From positions 186,001 to 250,000 of the forward strand of contig NZ_JAFEMW010000005.1 of the NCBI RefSeq assembly GCF_016892625.1: DNA of 64,000 nt. Direction: 5' to 3'. Positions within the stretch are counted from its first letter, which is position 1. Each line of letters begins with the position of its first letter. A program made the position numbers and the translations under genes. Below the pieces are notes generated by a model that did not search any database, was not told the origin of the DNA, and was given only the letters and a program-made list of their open reading frames with translations. Below, in pieces: positions 36,633 through 45,439 of the stretch. The stretch is from Brevibacterium sp. RIT 803 (GTDB taxonomy: Bacteria > Actinomycetota > Actinomycetes > Actinomycetales > Brevibacteriaceae).

Positions 36633-36950
36633 ATGTCGACAGAAGTCACTGATGCCACGTTCGAAGAGACCGTTTTGAAGTCCGACAAGCCAGTGCTCGT
36701 CGATTTCTGGGCTCCATGGTGCGGCCCTTGCCGCATGGTCAGCCCGATTGTTGACCAGATCGCTGAAGAGAACACCGAGAAGCTCAAAGTGGTCAAGGTC
36801 AACACCGACGAAAACCTCGAGACCGCGAGCAAGTACGGAATCACCTCGATTCCTGCGCTCTACGTCTTCAAGGATGGTGAGGTAGCAAAGAGCATCATCG
36901 GCGCACGCCCCAAACCGGCGCTTGAGGATGAGCTCTCCGACTTCATCTGA
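36633..36950 (+). CDS. trxA: Thioredoxin
   Basis: A 105-residue thioredoxin with the active site WAPWCGPCRM (Cys at about residues 32 and 35) and the cis-Pro segment SIPALYVF. It reduces cytoplasmic disulfides, including those of ribonucleotide reductase and peroxiredoxins, and is recharged by the TrxB encoded just upstream. The ATG at 36633 has AGAAAGG upstream. The gene is followed by a strong terminator, so its transcripts end before the CwlM-like gene. Confidence 0.97.
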   Translation: MSTEVTDATFEETVLKSDKPVLVDFWAPWCGPCRMVSPIVDQIAEENTEKLKVVKVNTDENLETASKYGITSIPALYVFKDGEVAKSIIGARPKPALEDELSDFI

Positions 36951-36957
36951 TCATGTT

Positions 36958-36993
36958 CTAAGGCGCCTGTTGTACGATCAACAGGCGCCTTAG
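36958..36993 (+). terminator. Terminator after trxA
   Basis: CTAAGGCGCCTGTTG (36958-36972) and its exact complement (36979-36993) around a 6-base loop. A 15-bp perfect stem starts 7 bases after the trxA stop. There is no strong T-run. Confidence 0.75.
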
Positions 36994-37053
36994 GTCTATC
37001 CAGATGGCAGACAGGAACACGTTCAGAACTTCGCACAGCAGATTGGCATCGCA

Positions 37054-38190
37054 TTGACTCACAACCCACACCCGCCGTTTTCACGCGGGAAAAGCTCTGA
37101 GGTGCTACCCAACATCAAATCTCAGATGGCTCGTCTGGGGCTCAATGTCGGTCAAGCCGAATCTGTCGAGTTCGATCGGACCTTCGAACTCGCCGTCCGG
37201 CAGTTCCAACAGGTGCGGGGGATTCTCTGTGACGGTGTGATGGGCACAGAGACCTTTTCAGAGCTCGAACGGGCTCGGTATCAACTCGGTGACCGTGTGC
37301 TCCGCTATGACCCTGTGAGAGTCCTTACAGGGGACGATGTGCTCAGACTGCAGCGCACCCTCGCCGGTCTCGGGTTCTACGCGGGCCGCATGGACGCAGA
37401 GTACTCAGCAGTCACTGACGCCGCCGTCAAAGAGCTGCAGATGAGTCTCGGCACCAAGGTCGACGGAGTAGCAGGACCACAGACATTGCGTGGACTCGAC
37501 GCAATTGACCGCAAACAGGACACCGGGAATCTCTTTGCTCTTGAAGAGCGCGCCCGAGTTGCAGCAACTGGGACCTCGCTTGCCGGACGCACCTTCGTCA
37601 TCGAGGCTGCAACTACAGTTGTAGATTTCGAGACTCTTCCAATGACGGATACCCAAGCGGACACCGAACGGCGTATCACCACTGATATAGCAACTCGCCT
37701 TGCCGGACGACTGGAGGCTGTCGGTGCAGGAGCGGTCCTTCTCGCCGGAGATGCCGTCGAGGTCAACAAGGCCGACCAACTCGGTGCCTCCGCCGTCATC
37801 ACAGTCACCGCAGACGTCAACAAGTCCAAAGACGCAAACGGAATCGCAACCTTCTTCTTCGGGCACGAGACCCACTCCGACATCAATTCCCCGACCGGCG
37901 CACGTCTGGCTGAACTCATTCAGAGCGAACTCGCTGCCCGTACGGGAATGAGAGACTGCAGGAGCCATGCTCGCACTTGGTCGTCTCTGAAGCGGCTCCG
38001 CACTCCAAAGGTTCACGTAGTCGCCGGCTACCTCACTAACGCGGATGATCTCGATAACCTCGAGGACGCCAACGTTCGAGATGCGATTGCTGACGGCATC
38101 GCGGCTGGCCTTCAGAGACTATACGTGCGCGAGGACTCTGACCCCGAAACGGGGACCCTCAGCCTCGCACAGATTAAGGCGTACAGCTAA
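37054..38190 (+). CDS. CwlM-like peptidoglycan-binding pseudo-amidase
   Basis: A 378-residue protein with no signal peptide. Two peptidoglycan-binding-1-like modules (about 10-75, FELAVRQFQQVRGILCDGVMG; and 90-150, VKELQMSLGTKVDGVAGPQTLRGL) precede an amidase_3-like domain (about 175-360). The zinc and catalytic residues are missing: the usual DPGHGG reads IEAATT, the second His motif reads VTADVNK, and the catalytic-Glu motif reads VVAGYLTN. So it is probably a regulator rather than a hydrolase. In mycobacteria, CwlM (also downstream of trxA) is a cytoplasmic protein that activates MurA when phosphorylated. The TTG start is weak, with no ribosome site, but needed for the first module. Confidence 0.82.
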   Translation: MTHNPHPPFSRGKSSEVLPNIKSQMARLGLNVGQAESVEFDRTFELAVRQFQQVRGILCDGVMGTETFSELERARYQLGDRVLRYDPVRVLTGDDVLRLQRTLAGLGFYAGRMDAEYSAVTDAAVKELQMSLGTKVDGVAGPQTLRGLDAIDRKQDTGNLFALEERARVAATGTSLAGRTFVIEAATTVVDFETLPMTDTQADTERRITTDIATRLAGRLEAVGAGAVLLAGDAVEVNKADQLGASAVITVTADVNKSKDANGIATFFFGHETHSDINSPTGARLAELIQSELAARTGMRDCRSHARTWSSLKRLRTPKVHVVAGYLTNADDLDNLEDANVRDAIADGIAAGLQRLYVREDSDPETGTLSLAQIKAYS

Positions 38191-38206
38191 AAGCTCAGTG
38201 CCTGAC

Positions 38207-38220
38207 GTTTCACGTGAAAC
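38207..38220. other. parS site 1
   Basis: Perfect GTTTCACGTGAAAC, 17 bases after the CwlM-like stop codon. The distance to the next site is 546 bases, the widest gap in the array. Confidence 0.92.
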
Positions 38221-38752
38221 GCGTGTTCGAGAGACCTCAAACTTCGAGAGACCTCGACGCAGCTTGGTAGTCCACGCCTGTTCCGACAGTGGCTGCGATC
38301 GAGCAACTCCAACCACTCGCAGATTGCTGTCCTCTTAGCCTGAAGACTCTTCGTTGCGTCGTGCCCGCGATCCTGCGTTGTGCCCGCGATCTTGCGTTGT
38401 GTATCGCAACATACGCATTTTCGTTAAGCCGGGACGATCACTATCGCGATCAGCGAAACGGTACACAGACCCATTTGTCACTCGCCCCCGTTCAGCACGG
38501 TTAAAGGCCATTTCGCGAATACGGCGCACCAGCCTGGATCCGAGGAGCTGATCTTTAAACGTCAACTACTCGGATTCGGTCAACTTGGTCACCACCGGCA
38601 CTCCGCTGTCAGTCCGGTTCGCGACCCGTACCGTGTCAAGCGACAGCACTACTACGGCGAATCCATTCGGTGCACCGATGACAACTCGCCGCACGAGTAC
38701 GGAACCATAGATCGATGCTGCCCAAATTGATCTACCGACTGACCCGAGAGAG

Positions 38753-38766
38753 GTTTCACGTGAAAC
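38753..38766. other. parS site 2
   Basis: Perfect GTTTCACGTGAAAC. From here the sites follow at 218, 225, 229 and 250 bases. Confidence 0.92.
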
Positions 38767-38970
38767 ATGCATCGACTACAACACACGGGCGGCGAGTCTG
38801 AGTCCAAGAACGCCTAGCAAGTAGTCCAACCCAAATCTCTGCATCGAGGGATGGCGGTCTCTGAATGCGACGAGCGAGCATCGACCAATCTAGCCTCTCC
38901 ATACAGCAACACGACGACTGAGCATCTGCGAACGTCGTTAGGCGACTAAACGCTGCACGAGATAGCTTCC

Positions 38971-38984
38971 GTTTCACGTGAAAC
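38971..38984. other. parS site 3
   Basis: Perfect GTTTCACGTGAAAC, 218 bases after site 2. Confidence 0.92.
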
Positions 38985-39195
38985 CTCGGCCCACACATGA
39001 GGACAAAACCCTATTGATCACGAACACCGTTTGCCTTAGCATCTCGGCAGCCGAATCGGGGTTCACAACCGATGATGGCTACTCGACCGGGGCAGAGTTG
39101 CCGATGCGGAACACACCAGACCAAGGAGCGACTTGTGCTCACTCCAAGGACGAGCCAACGCTGAACTGTGTGATCGAGGCGGCCTGTTCACCAAT

Positions 39196-39209
39196 GTTTC
39201 ACGTGAAAC
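39196..39209. other. parS site 4
   Basis: Perfect GTTTCACGTGAAAC, 225 bases after site 3; also preceded by T as in the 16-bp consensus. Confidence 0.92.
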
Positions 39210-39424
39210 TGCACTGCCTGCCTACGGATGACAATGTGCGAGTCGGCACTCGGGTAGGAGTTCGGTGGTAGACGGCGACTGCCCGAGCTAGGCACGAGGA
39301 ACAGGCTTCTGGACGTTCCGATGAGTTGCCACTAATCCTGCATTCGTCGGTCATTTCGCGAGCGAACCCAGATGGAAACTCATACTCGTCGGATGCGCGC
39401 CGACAAACGGTAGTGAGCCAAATG

Positions 39425-39438
39425 GTTCCACGTGAAAC
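39425..39438. other. parS site 5 (one mismatch)
   Basis: GTTCCACGTGAAAC, one change from the palindrome, 229 bases after site 4. Confidence 0.8.
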
Positions 39439-39674
39439 ATAAACAAGTCCCAATCGGGACTGCGGTGTATTGGACCGCGCCCAGCGACAATTGGGGCTAC
39501 TTGCGCAAGCAGTAACCGAACTGAGTACTGATCGCAGCGAATGCGCTGCACCTCAGCCGCATATACGGCAAGCTTGCTCTCTGACGAGCTATGGGCACTC
39601 ACCGCGAATCGACGGGCGGTTGGGCGCGAGAACTGGTCGACACTCAACTCCTGAGGCAGCCCCTCGTCGGTGTT

Positions 39675-39688
39675 GTTTCACGTGAAAC
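39675..39688. other. parS site 6
   Basis: Perfect GTTTCACGTGAAAC, 250 bases after site 5; preceded by T. Confidence 0.92.
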
Positions 39689-39994
39689 GACTAACAGAAT
39701 ACTGTCGGCATCTTCCATAAGTGCACACCTTGAAACTAGTGGACGGCGTTTCATAGGTCGTGCTCGGTTGTCAGATTCACAAGCGCGAAGAGTCTCAACC
39801 GCGTAATGGAACGTCGTTGAGAACCGACCACATATCCATCCCCAAGCAGGAGCAACAGCTGCTGGTCGCTGACGCGGATGACACCTATATATACGATCAA
39901 TCGGCAGAAGGAGACACAGAACCCAACTTTCAAGACAGGATCCTCATCGATAGTGGCGAAACACGAAGGGTCGACGATCGGAGAATAGGTATCC

Positions 39995-40008
39995 GTTTCA
40001 CGTGAAAC
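39995..40008. other. parS site 7
   Basis: Perfect GTTTCACGTGAAAC, 320 bases after site 6. Confidence 0.92.
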
Positions 40009-40241
40009 AAGAGCCGAAGGACAGCACGGTGAACGACCAGCGAACCTGGGTCCGACTCCAGCCATCGCCCATGTTCAGAGTTCGCCAACCCGTAACCCCG
40101 CATTCGCGAGCACGATGACCACACATGTACTCCCGACCCTCAATCAAACCTTCACGGCTGACTCACTGTAGCTGAGGTTGCGTTGAAGAGGTGAACGACC
40201 CCGCAGCAACGAGTATGCCGATGGAGAATGTGATGCGGCCC

Positions 40242-40255
40242 GCTTCACGGGGAAC
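40242..40255. other. Degenerate parS-like site
   Basis: GCTTCACGGGGAAC, three mismatches to parS. It lies 247 bases after site 7 and 261 before site 8, exactly where the period predicts a site, so it may be a decayed copy. Confidence 0.35.
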
Positions 40256-40502
40256 TATCATCTCCCGCGGACCACTGCGCTCACTGCCGAGGTACAACCT
40301 TCAAGTTGGCCATTCGGAAAGCCATCCCCTTACCTGGAAGGCACTCTATGTTTGTGCTGGCAATTCCTTACCGAGAATTTGCCGCTGAAGTGCACATCTT
40401 GCGCACCCCCTATCGGGAGTCTCCAACCATGCTGGCCTCGGGACTATTGCAACCGATGGGAGCCTCCTGCCTAGTTGGGAGTAACGACACTATTGATCAG
40501 TG

Positions 40503-40516
40503 GTTTCACGTGAAAC
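40503..40516. other. parS site 8
   Basis: Perfect GTTTCACGTGAAAC, 508 bases after site 7 with a degenerate copy midway. Confidence 0.92.
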
Positions 40517-40760
40517 CTCTTCGAGAAGAAGAAGATTGTCATCAGCCACCCAGTAGTCGAGGTTCAGGCAAACGACCATATGCGGAACTCCTACTTGGAG
40601 CTCCTTATGCTGCAAGAATCCTTCACGATCGAAGCCGCACGCCTGAAGTTCAACACTACCGGTCACTTTCATATCGATCTCGCCACTCGACTACCATCCG
40701 CTGCTTGACAGTACAAGGTCTTGCCTGCATAATCGCCAAACGGCGAATGGAATGGTGGAT

Positions 40761-40774
40761 GTTTCACGTGAAAC
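40761..40774. other. parS site 9
   Basis: Perfect GTTTCACGTGAAAC, 258 bases after site 8; preceded by T. Confidence 0.92.
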
Positions 40775-41012
40775 CAACGGCCATCGCCCGCCTAGCAGAC
40801 ACATGTAGGACCGGATTCGACAGTGCCGGCATCGGGGTCATATGCCGCGGAATTCGTATCCTCGCTCGTCAACCCTGGTCAACAGTTGGATACGGAAGGC
40901 CCGGTTCGTCCTTAACAGGGACCCCTACTACCGACTTCACGCTATCCTGCGCACCATGAGCAGATACGAATCACCCTTGGCCTCGATGCCCGGGCAATCG
41001 GAGTGTTCCGTG

Positions 41013-41026
41013 GTTTCACGTGAAAC
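41013..41026. other. parS site 10
   Basis: Perfect GTTTCACGTGAAAC, 252 bases after site 9. It is the last perfect site before parB. Confidence 0.92.
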
Positions 41027-41210
41027 AAGTGCTCCGGAGTGTACGCACGTGGGTGTCGATGCAGATGAGGTAGATCCATCGCTGAGAACGAATCAACCAC
41101 CATGGCAGCCGCATGACGAAATCACGCTGACCCGCCTCAACGAGCGATGACACATTGGCCGACACGTGGAAGCTTTGAGAAACTCAGCCACGATTGCCGA
41201 ACGATGACCA

Positions 41211-41226
41211 GTGGATAACGTGAAAC
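41211..41226. other. Degenerate parS half-site overlapping a DnaA-box-like sequence
   Basis: GTGGATAACGTGAAAC. The right half ACGTGAAAC is a perfect parS half; the left part GTGGATAA is a near DnaA box. It lies 200 bases after site 10. Confidence 0.3.
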
Positions 41227-41451
41227 AACCGTGAAAGGACGGACCGGACGCGCCGGCCTGACGACCACGGGTGGTCTTCCCCGACTACCCAGACCATGCG
41301 GGAGGCCAAATACGGAGGGCCCGATTCTCAGGTGCTCGGGGTGACAGTCAACGGACCCAAGAGCCGCGTCACACCCTCACGGAATAGGGACCGATCAACT
41401 ACCGACATGAACTGCCTACACCGACACCACAAAGTAGCAACTCTTGAATAC

Positions 41452-41499
41452 AAGTTGGGCGGGTGACGATGAACAATGTCATCATCACCCGCCCAACTT
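41452..41499 (-). terminator. Terminator after parB
   Basis: AAGTTGGGCGGGTGA (41452-41466) pairs with TCACCCGCCCAACTT (41485-41499); the inner six bases extend the stem to about 21 bp with one mismatch and a 6-base loop. It starts 17 bases beyond the parB stop and closes the parA-parB transcript before the parS island. Confidence 0.8.
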
Positions 41500-41516
41500 C
41501 AAACGACCAGAGGCAG

Positions 41517-43262
41517 CTATTCCGCCGGCGCCTCAACTCCAAGCAAGGTGAGGATGCGATCGAGATCGTCTTGGTTCGCGAACTCCACGCTCAGCTTGCC
41601 CTTCTTCTTTCCGACCGTGATGTTGACCTTGGTGTCAAGACGATCGCCCAGGCGTTCAGCAACTTCAATGAACTGAGGGGCAACACGGGTGGTTGCACGT
41701 GAAACATTCATCGAGTCGCCACGGTTAAGAAGTACTACAGCTTCTTCCGACGCTCTCACAGAGAGGCCCTCAGCAACTATGCGCTGAGCAAGAATCTCCA
41801 TGTGCTCCGGTTCGCGAAGACCGAGGATCGCACGAGCGTGTCCTGCCGATATGACGCCAGCAGCTACACGCCGTTGGACCAACGGGGGCAACCGAAGCAG
41901 GCGAAGCGTATTGGAGATCTGAGGGCGAGAACGTCCGATACGTTCGGAAAGCTCCTCCTGTGTGCACCCGAAGTCCTCGAGCAGCTGGCCGTAGGCAGCA
42001 GCCTCTTCCAATGGGTTCAGCTCCGCTCGGTGCAAGTTCTCAAGCAGAGCATCCCGCAAGAGGTCTGTGTCATCGACGTAGCGAATGATTGCAGGGATGG
42101 TTGAAAGACCTGCGTCTTTCGTCGCCCGAAGACGACGTTCGCCCATGATGAGTTCGAAGCGTTCGTGATCGCTTGGCTTCTGCCGGACAACGACCGGCTG
42201 CAGCACACCGATCTCGCGGATGCTGTGGACAAGTTCACTGAGCTGATCTTCGTCAAAGAAGGTACGTGGCTGACGAGGGTTGGCATCAATACGGTCGACG
42301 TCGATCTCGCCGAATTCCGTATCAGGGATCGAGTCAACTCCGGCAGTCCCTGTATCCTCGTCCGGTACTGAGTCCTCGTCTTCGTTAACGGAGGCTGGGC
42401 TCGACGAGGCCGTCGAAGGCGTCGAGGCTGGATCTACTTCATCTGTAGTTGCCGGGTCGTCTGACGCGGTCTCTTGTCGAGCCTCATCGAAGATCTCATG
42501 ACCCGACCTGTACACCCCGGGATGTGTCTCCAGAACATCGTCGGCCAGTGTCGACTCCTCGTCCTTTTGATCCGCGGTCAAGTCCACGGGTGTCGCTTCG
42601 ACGTCGGGCTCAGCAGTACCAACGCCAGAAACCTCCAAACCAGCTGTGCCGGCGAACTCCGATTCAGGAGTCCGATCGACACCGGCAGTCGCGGGTGCGT
42701 CCCTCTTCGCCTTGGTGTTCGAAGCACGGCTTGCAGTCTTGGTTGCTGTCGAGGTCTGAGCACTCGATTCCGCAGTCGCCGACTTCACTGAAGAGCTTCC
42801 TGTCGCCATGGTGTTCGCTGCGCTGGTTTCGGCAGTTGCGGACTTCGTCCCTGAAGCGGCCTTCTTCTTCGTCGTCCGAGACCCGGCAGGCTTCGAGGAG
42901 GTTGACCCAGTTGCTTTCTTCGCAGACGCACTCTTGGCTGGCCCACTCTTTGGAGCCGTGCTCTTAGAAGTGGTGCTCTTCGACGGCGACGACTTAGGCG
43001 CAGATGCATCCGCCTTAGCGGTCTTCGAACTTGAAGACGTGGATGAAGATCCGGCCTTAGGCTTACGCCTTCGTGAGGACTGCATGGAGGCTGCAGGATC
43101 CGTCCGAGCGGACCGAGGTGCTTTCGGCTCTTCCGAGGTCTGCGTGGCCTCTTCAGGCTCGCCACCGGAGAAGAACACGTCAACTGGTCGATCGCTCGAC
43201 GCCGCATCCGGAATCAAAGCGCCTAAGCCACGACCCAATCCACGCTTCCTGCGTTCAGCCAC
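41517..43262 (-). CDS. parB: Chromosome partitioning protein ParB with long insert
   Basis: ParB is a CTP-dependent DNA clamp that loads at parS and spreads. The product is 581 residues; most chromosomal ParBs are 300-380. The N-terminal ParA-contact peptide ([16 protein letters not shown], residues 4-19) is intact. A Ser/Ala/Lys-rich basic segment (about 60-195) and an acidic segment (about 196-315) follow. The catalytic/CTP domain starts near 318 ([16 protein letters not shown]), with GERRLRA at 374-380, [14 protein letters not shown] near 408 and the parS-binding helix-turn-helix around 430-455. The C-terminal dimer domain ends GVEAPAE. The start overlaps the parA end by 8 bases. A one-mismatch parS lies inside the gene at 41692. 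Confidence 0.95.
   Translation of the reverse strand: MAERRKRGLGRGLGALIPDAASSDRPVDVFFSGGEPEEATQTSEEPKAPRSARTDPAASMQSSRRRKPKAGSSSTSSSSKTAKADASAPKSSPSKSTTSKSTAPKSGPAKSASAKKATGSTSSKPAGSRTTKKKAASGTKSATAETSAANTMATGSSSVKSATAESSAQTSTATKTASRASNTKAKRDAPATAGVDRTPESEFAGTAGLEVSGVGTAEPDVEATPVDLTADQKDEESTLADDVLETHPGVYRSGHEIFDEARQETASDDPATTDEVDPASTPSTASSSPASVNEDEDSVPDEDTGTAGVDSIPDTEFGEIDVDRIDANPRQPRTFFDEDQLSELVHSIREIGVLQPVVVRQKPSDHERFELIMGERRLRATKDAGLSTIPAIIRYVDDTDLLRDALLENLHRAELNPLEEAAAYGQLLEDFGCTQEELSERIGRSRPQISNTLRLLRLPPLVQRRVAAGVISAGHARAILGLREPEHMEILAQRIVAEGLSVRASEEAVVLLNRGDSMNVSRATTRVAPQFIEVAERLGDRLDTKVNITVGKKKGKLSVEFANQDDLDRILTLLGVEAPAE
41692..41705. other. parS site 11 (one mismatch, inside parB)
   Basis: GTTGCACGTGAAAC, within the parB coding sequence near codon 520, where it encodes Val-Ser-Arg-Ala. 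It lies 679 bases after site 10 and 479 after the degenerate site at 41213. Confidence 0.72.
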
Positions 43263-44151
43263 GATTTACTCCTCGTTGTGCGATTTCTTCGGCTGCTTCC
43301 CGATAGGACAAAGCGCCACTGGAATGGGGGTCGTACGAAATGACAGTCTGTCCGTAGCTCGGAGCCTCTGAAATGCGCACAGAGCGTGGAATCGAGGATG
43401 ACAGGACCTGCTCGGGGAAATGAGTCCGGACGTCATCCGCCACTTGGGCACTGAGGTTGGTCCGCCCGTCATACATCGTCAGAAGGATTGTGGAGATCGA
43501 CAATTTAGGATTGAGATGCTTCTGGATCAGCTGAATATTCTTCAGCAACTGGCTCAAGCCTTCAAGCGCATAGTATTCGCACTGAATCGGGATGAGCACT
43601 TCACGGGCGGCGACGAAGGCGTTGACTGTCAGAAGACCTAAGCTCGGGGGGCAGTCCACGATGACGTAGTCCACTCGGCTTCCCGCAGCCGCCTGTTCAT
43701 CGAGATAGACATTCAGGGACCTCTGCAGGCGCTGCTCTCGGGCGACGAGAGACACCAGTTCGATCTCGGCCCCGGCCAGATCAATGGTCGCCGGAACACA
43801 TTTGAGAGTCTCGAAGTCCGGGCACTGCGCTACAGCTTCACGCATGGGTACGTCATCGATGATCACATCGTAGATGCTGGTGACGTCCGAATAGTGGTCA
43901 ATGCCTAGAGCGGTGCTGGCGTTGCCCTGGGGATCGATGTCGATGAGCAGGACGTTGAGATTCTGATTCGCCAGTGCAGCGGCGATATTCACAGCGGTCG
44001 TGGTTTTCCCGACGCCGCCCTTCTGGTTGGCGATCGTGAAGATCCGGGTAGAGTCTGGTTGTGGAAAACTCACCTGCGACAGTCGATCGGCGCGTCGATT
44101 GTCGCGCGCGATTGCAGCACCTATGGGAGACGACTCGTCCATGATCGGCAT
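43255..44151 (-). CDS. parA: Chromosome partitioning ATPase ParA
   Basis: A 298-residue ParA/Soj ATPase that binds DNA non-specifically when ATP-bound and is stimulated by the N-terminal peptide of ParB. The deviant Walker A is [14 protein letters not shown], with [16 protein letters not shown] (Walker A') and [19 protein letters not shown] (Walker B). A ~35-residue N-terminal extension precedes the core. I use the ATG at 44151, which has GGAG 7 bases upstream; in-frame starts at 44181, 44172 and 44142 are possible. It overlaps parB by 8 bases and is transcribed away from oriC. Confidence 0.96.
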   Translation of the reverse strand: MPIMDESSPIGAAIARDNRRADRLSQVSFPQPDSTRIFTIANQKGGVGKTTTAVNIAAALANQNLNVLLIDIDPQGNASTALGIDHYSDVTSIYDVIIDDVPMREAVAQCPDFETLKCVPATIDLAGAEIELVSLVAREQRLQRSLNVYLDEQAAAGSRVDYVIVDCPPSLGLLTVNAFVAAREVLIPIQCEYYALEGLSQLLKNIQLIQKHLNPKLSISTILLTMYDGRTNLSAQVADDVRTHFPEQVLSSSIPRSVRISEAPSYGQTVISYDPHSSGALSYREAAEEIAQRGVNRG

Positions 44152-44217
44152 TCGGCGCACTCCATCATCCATTGGTTTCACAAAGCTATACTCAGCCTAG
44201 ACCAAATCTACTTCGTA

Positions 44218-44856
44218 CTATTTCTTGACTATCTCGACGACACGGCTAGGCACTTCGAGGATTCCGCCGTCGACGATGTGAATCTTCGGCTGAGACAGTC
44301 GGTATCGCTTCAGCAGCTTCTTCGTCTTCGCCAGTTCAGCCTCGACAGAGGCACCTTTGAGCGCGAGGATCCGTCCATCAGGGCCCATCACTTCATGAGT
44401 CCATTCGATGAGAGTCGTCATCGCCTTGACCGCCCTCGATGTCACAACAGTGAACATCTCCTCGTCAACGAGTTCCTCGACGCGGGCTCGGACGATACGA
44501 ACATTGTCCAGTTGAAGATCGTCGACGACCATCTTCAGCCATTCGACCCGCCGCTCCATCGGTTCGATGAGGACCACGGCCGCTTCAGGACGAAGCAGGG
44601 CGATCGGAATTCCTGGCAGCCCGGCGCCACTGCCAACGTCGCCGACGACATCACTGTCATCGATGAACTCAGCCACAACAGCACAGTTGAGGATGTGTCT
44701 GGTCCAGAGTCGGTCGATCTCGCGGGGACCGATCAGTCCCCATTCGATTCCAGTAGTCGCCAGATGCTGCGCATACCGGGTAGCTGCGGGATAGGCGGCC
44801 CCGAAGAATTCTTCGGTACCTGCCGGGGGAATTTCGAGAGCGGAAATGTCAGTCAT
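44218..44856 (-). CDS. rsmG: 16S rRNA (guanine527-N7)-methyltransferase
   Basis: A 212-residue SAM-dependent methyltransferase (GidB) that methylates G527 of 16S rRNA; loss of it elsewhere gives low-level streptomycin resistance. Motifs are the SAM loop VGDVGSGAGLPGIPIAL, LIEPMERRVEWL, and the C-terminal VTSRAVKAMTTLIEW and GRILALKGAS. The ATG at 44856 overlaps the jag gene by 8 bases, suggesting translational coupling; a frame to 44955 reads antisense-like residues. Standard position between jag and parA. Confidence 0.96.
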   Translation of the reverse strand: MTDISALEIPPAGTEEFFGAAYPAATRYAQHLATTGIEWGLIGPREIDRLWTRHILNCAVVAEFIDDSDVVGDVGSGAGLPGIPIALLRPEAAVVLIEPMERRVEWLKMVVDDLQLDNVRIVRARVEELVDEEMFTVVTSRAVKAMTTLIEWTHEVMGPDGRILALKGASVEAELAKTKKLLKRYRLSQPKIHIVDGGILEVPSRVVEIVKK

Positions 44857-45430
44857 GGGCAGGACGGACGAGTACGTGCCGGCCGTCACCCTCACCTTCG
44901 GACTCCGAAACCAAACCGGCCTGAGCAACCTGGTCGTGGATGATCTTGCGCTCAAAGCTGTTCATGGGTTTGAAGGCGAATTCATTGCCCGATTCTTTGA
45001 CGTCCTCGATCGCGCGCTTCGCCTGCTTGATGAGTTCGTCGCGACGGCTGTTGCGGAAGCCATCGATGTCGAGCATCAGCCACGATCGCTGACCTGTGCT
45101 GGTCTGGACTGCCAACCGGCTCAGCTCCTGGAGTGCGCCGAGGGTTTTGCCGTCTCGGCCGACCAACGTGCGCAGGTTGGAATCATCGTCGTCTTCGCAG
45201 ACGATCGACAGTTGTGCGCGTCCGTCTCCGACATCAATGTCGATGTCGCCGTCGATGTCGGCAAGGTCCATCAGTTCTTCGAGGTAGTCCGCTGCGATCT
45301 CGCCCTCTTCTTCGAGGAGCTCGGCTCTCGTCGGCTTCGCATCTCTTTCGACGCCGCTGTCTGCGGCACCTGCGTCGGCAACCTCATCGACGGTCTCTTC
45401 AACAGTCGTGTCGACATTCTCTTCAGTCAT
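44849..45430 (-). CDS. jag: Jag/KhpB RNA-binding protein
   Basis: A 193-residue protein with an acidic N-terminal stretch (about 1-60), a KH domain (about 60-115, VGRDGKTLGALQELSRLAVQ carries the GxxG-like loop) and an R3H domain (about 120-185, RRDELIKQAKRAI...FKPMNSFERKIIHDQVAQ). It binds RNA with KhpA and affects cell division and envelope synthesis in Gram-positives. The Jag_N domain found in Firmicutes is absent, as usual for actinomycetes. ATG with GAGGAAG upstream, 9 bases after yidC. Confidence 0.95.
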   Translation of the reverse strand: MTEENVDTTVEETVDEVADAGAADSGVERDAKPTRAELLEEEGEIAADYLEELMDLADIDGDIDIDVGDGRAQLSIVCEDDDDSNLRTLVGRDGKTLGALQELSRLAVQTSTGQRSWLMLDIDGFRNSRRDELIKQAKRAIEDVKESGNEFAFKPMNSFERKIIHDQVAQAGLVSESEGEGDGRHVLVRPAHD

Positions 45431-45439
45431 GGTTCTTCC

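Larger units (their letters stand above)
38191..41451. other. Gene-poor parS island (centromere-like region)
   Basis: About 3.3 kb between the convergent CwlM-like gene and parB. It holds ten of the window's eleven parS sites (nine perfect) and no convincing gene: frames are short, lack ribosome sites and have poor third-position GC. Base composition is visibly less GC-rich than the flanks. Minor repeats are TTCGAGAGACCTC at 38226 and 38243, and a 19-base unit (TGCCCGCGATC.TGCGTTG) twice at 38362 and 38381. I see no transposon, tRNA or phage gene. The likely role is ParB loading and condensin recruitment beside oriC. Confidence 0.75.

Noticed and set aside
38362-38399. 19-bp direct repeat as a plasmid-type iteron
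   Set aside because: Only two copies, one mismatch, no replication gene nearby.
40306-40959. 217-codon open frame in the parS island
   Set aside because: It runs through parS sites (giving FHVK residues), lacks a ribosome site, has irregular codon use and no recognisable domain.
38207-41026. CRISPR array (regularly spaced palindromic repeats)
   Set aside because: Repeats are 14 bp and match parS, spacers are 200-320 bp, and no cas gene is present.
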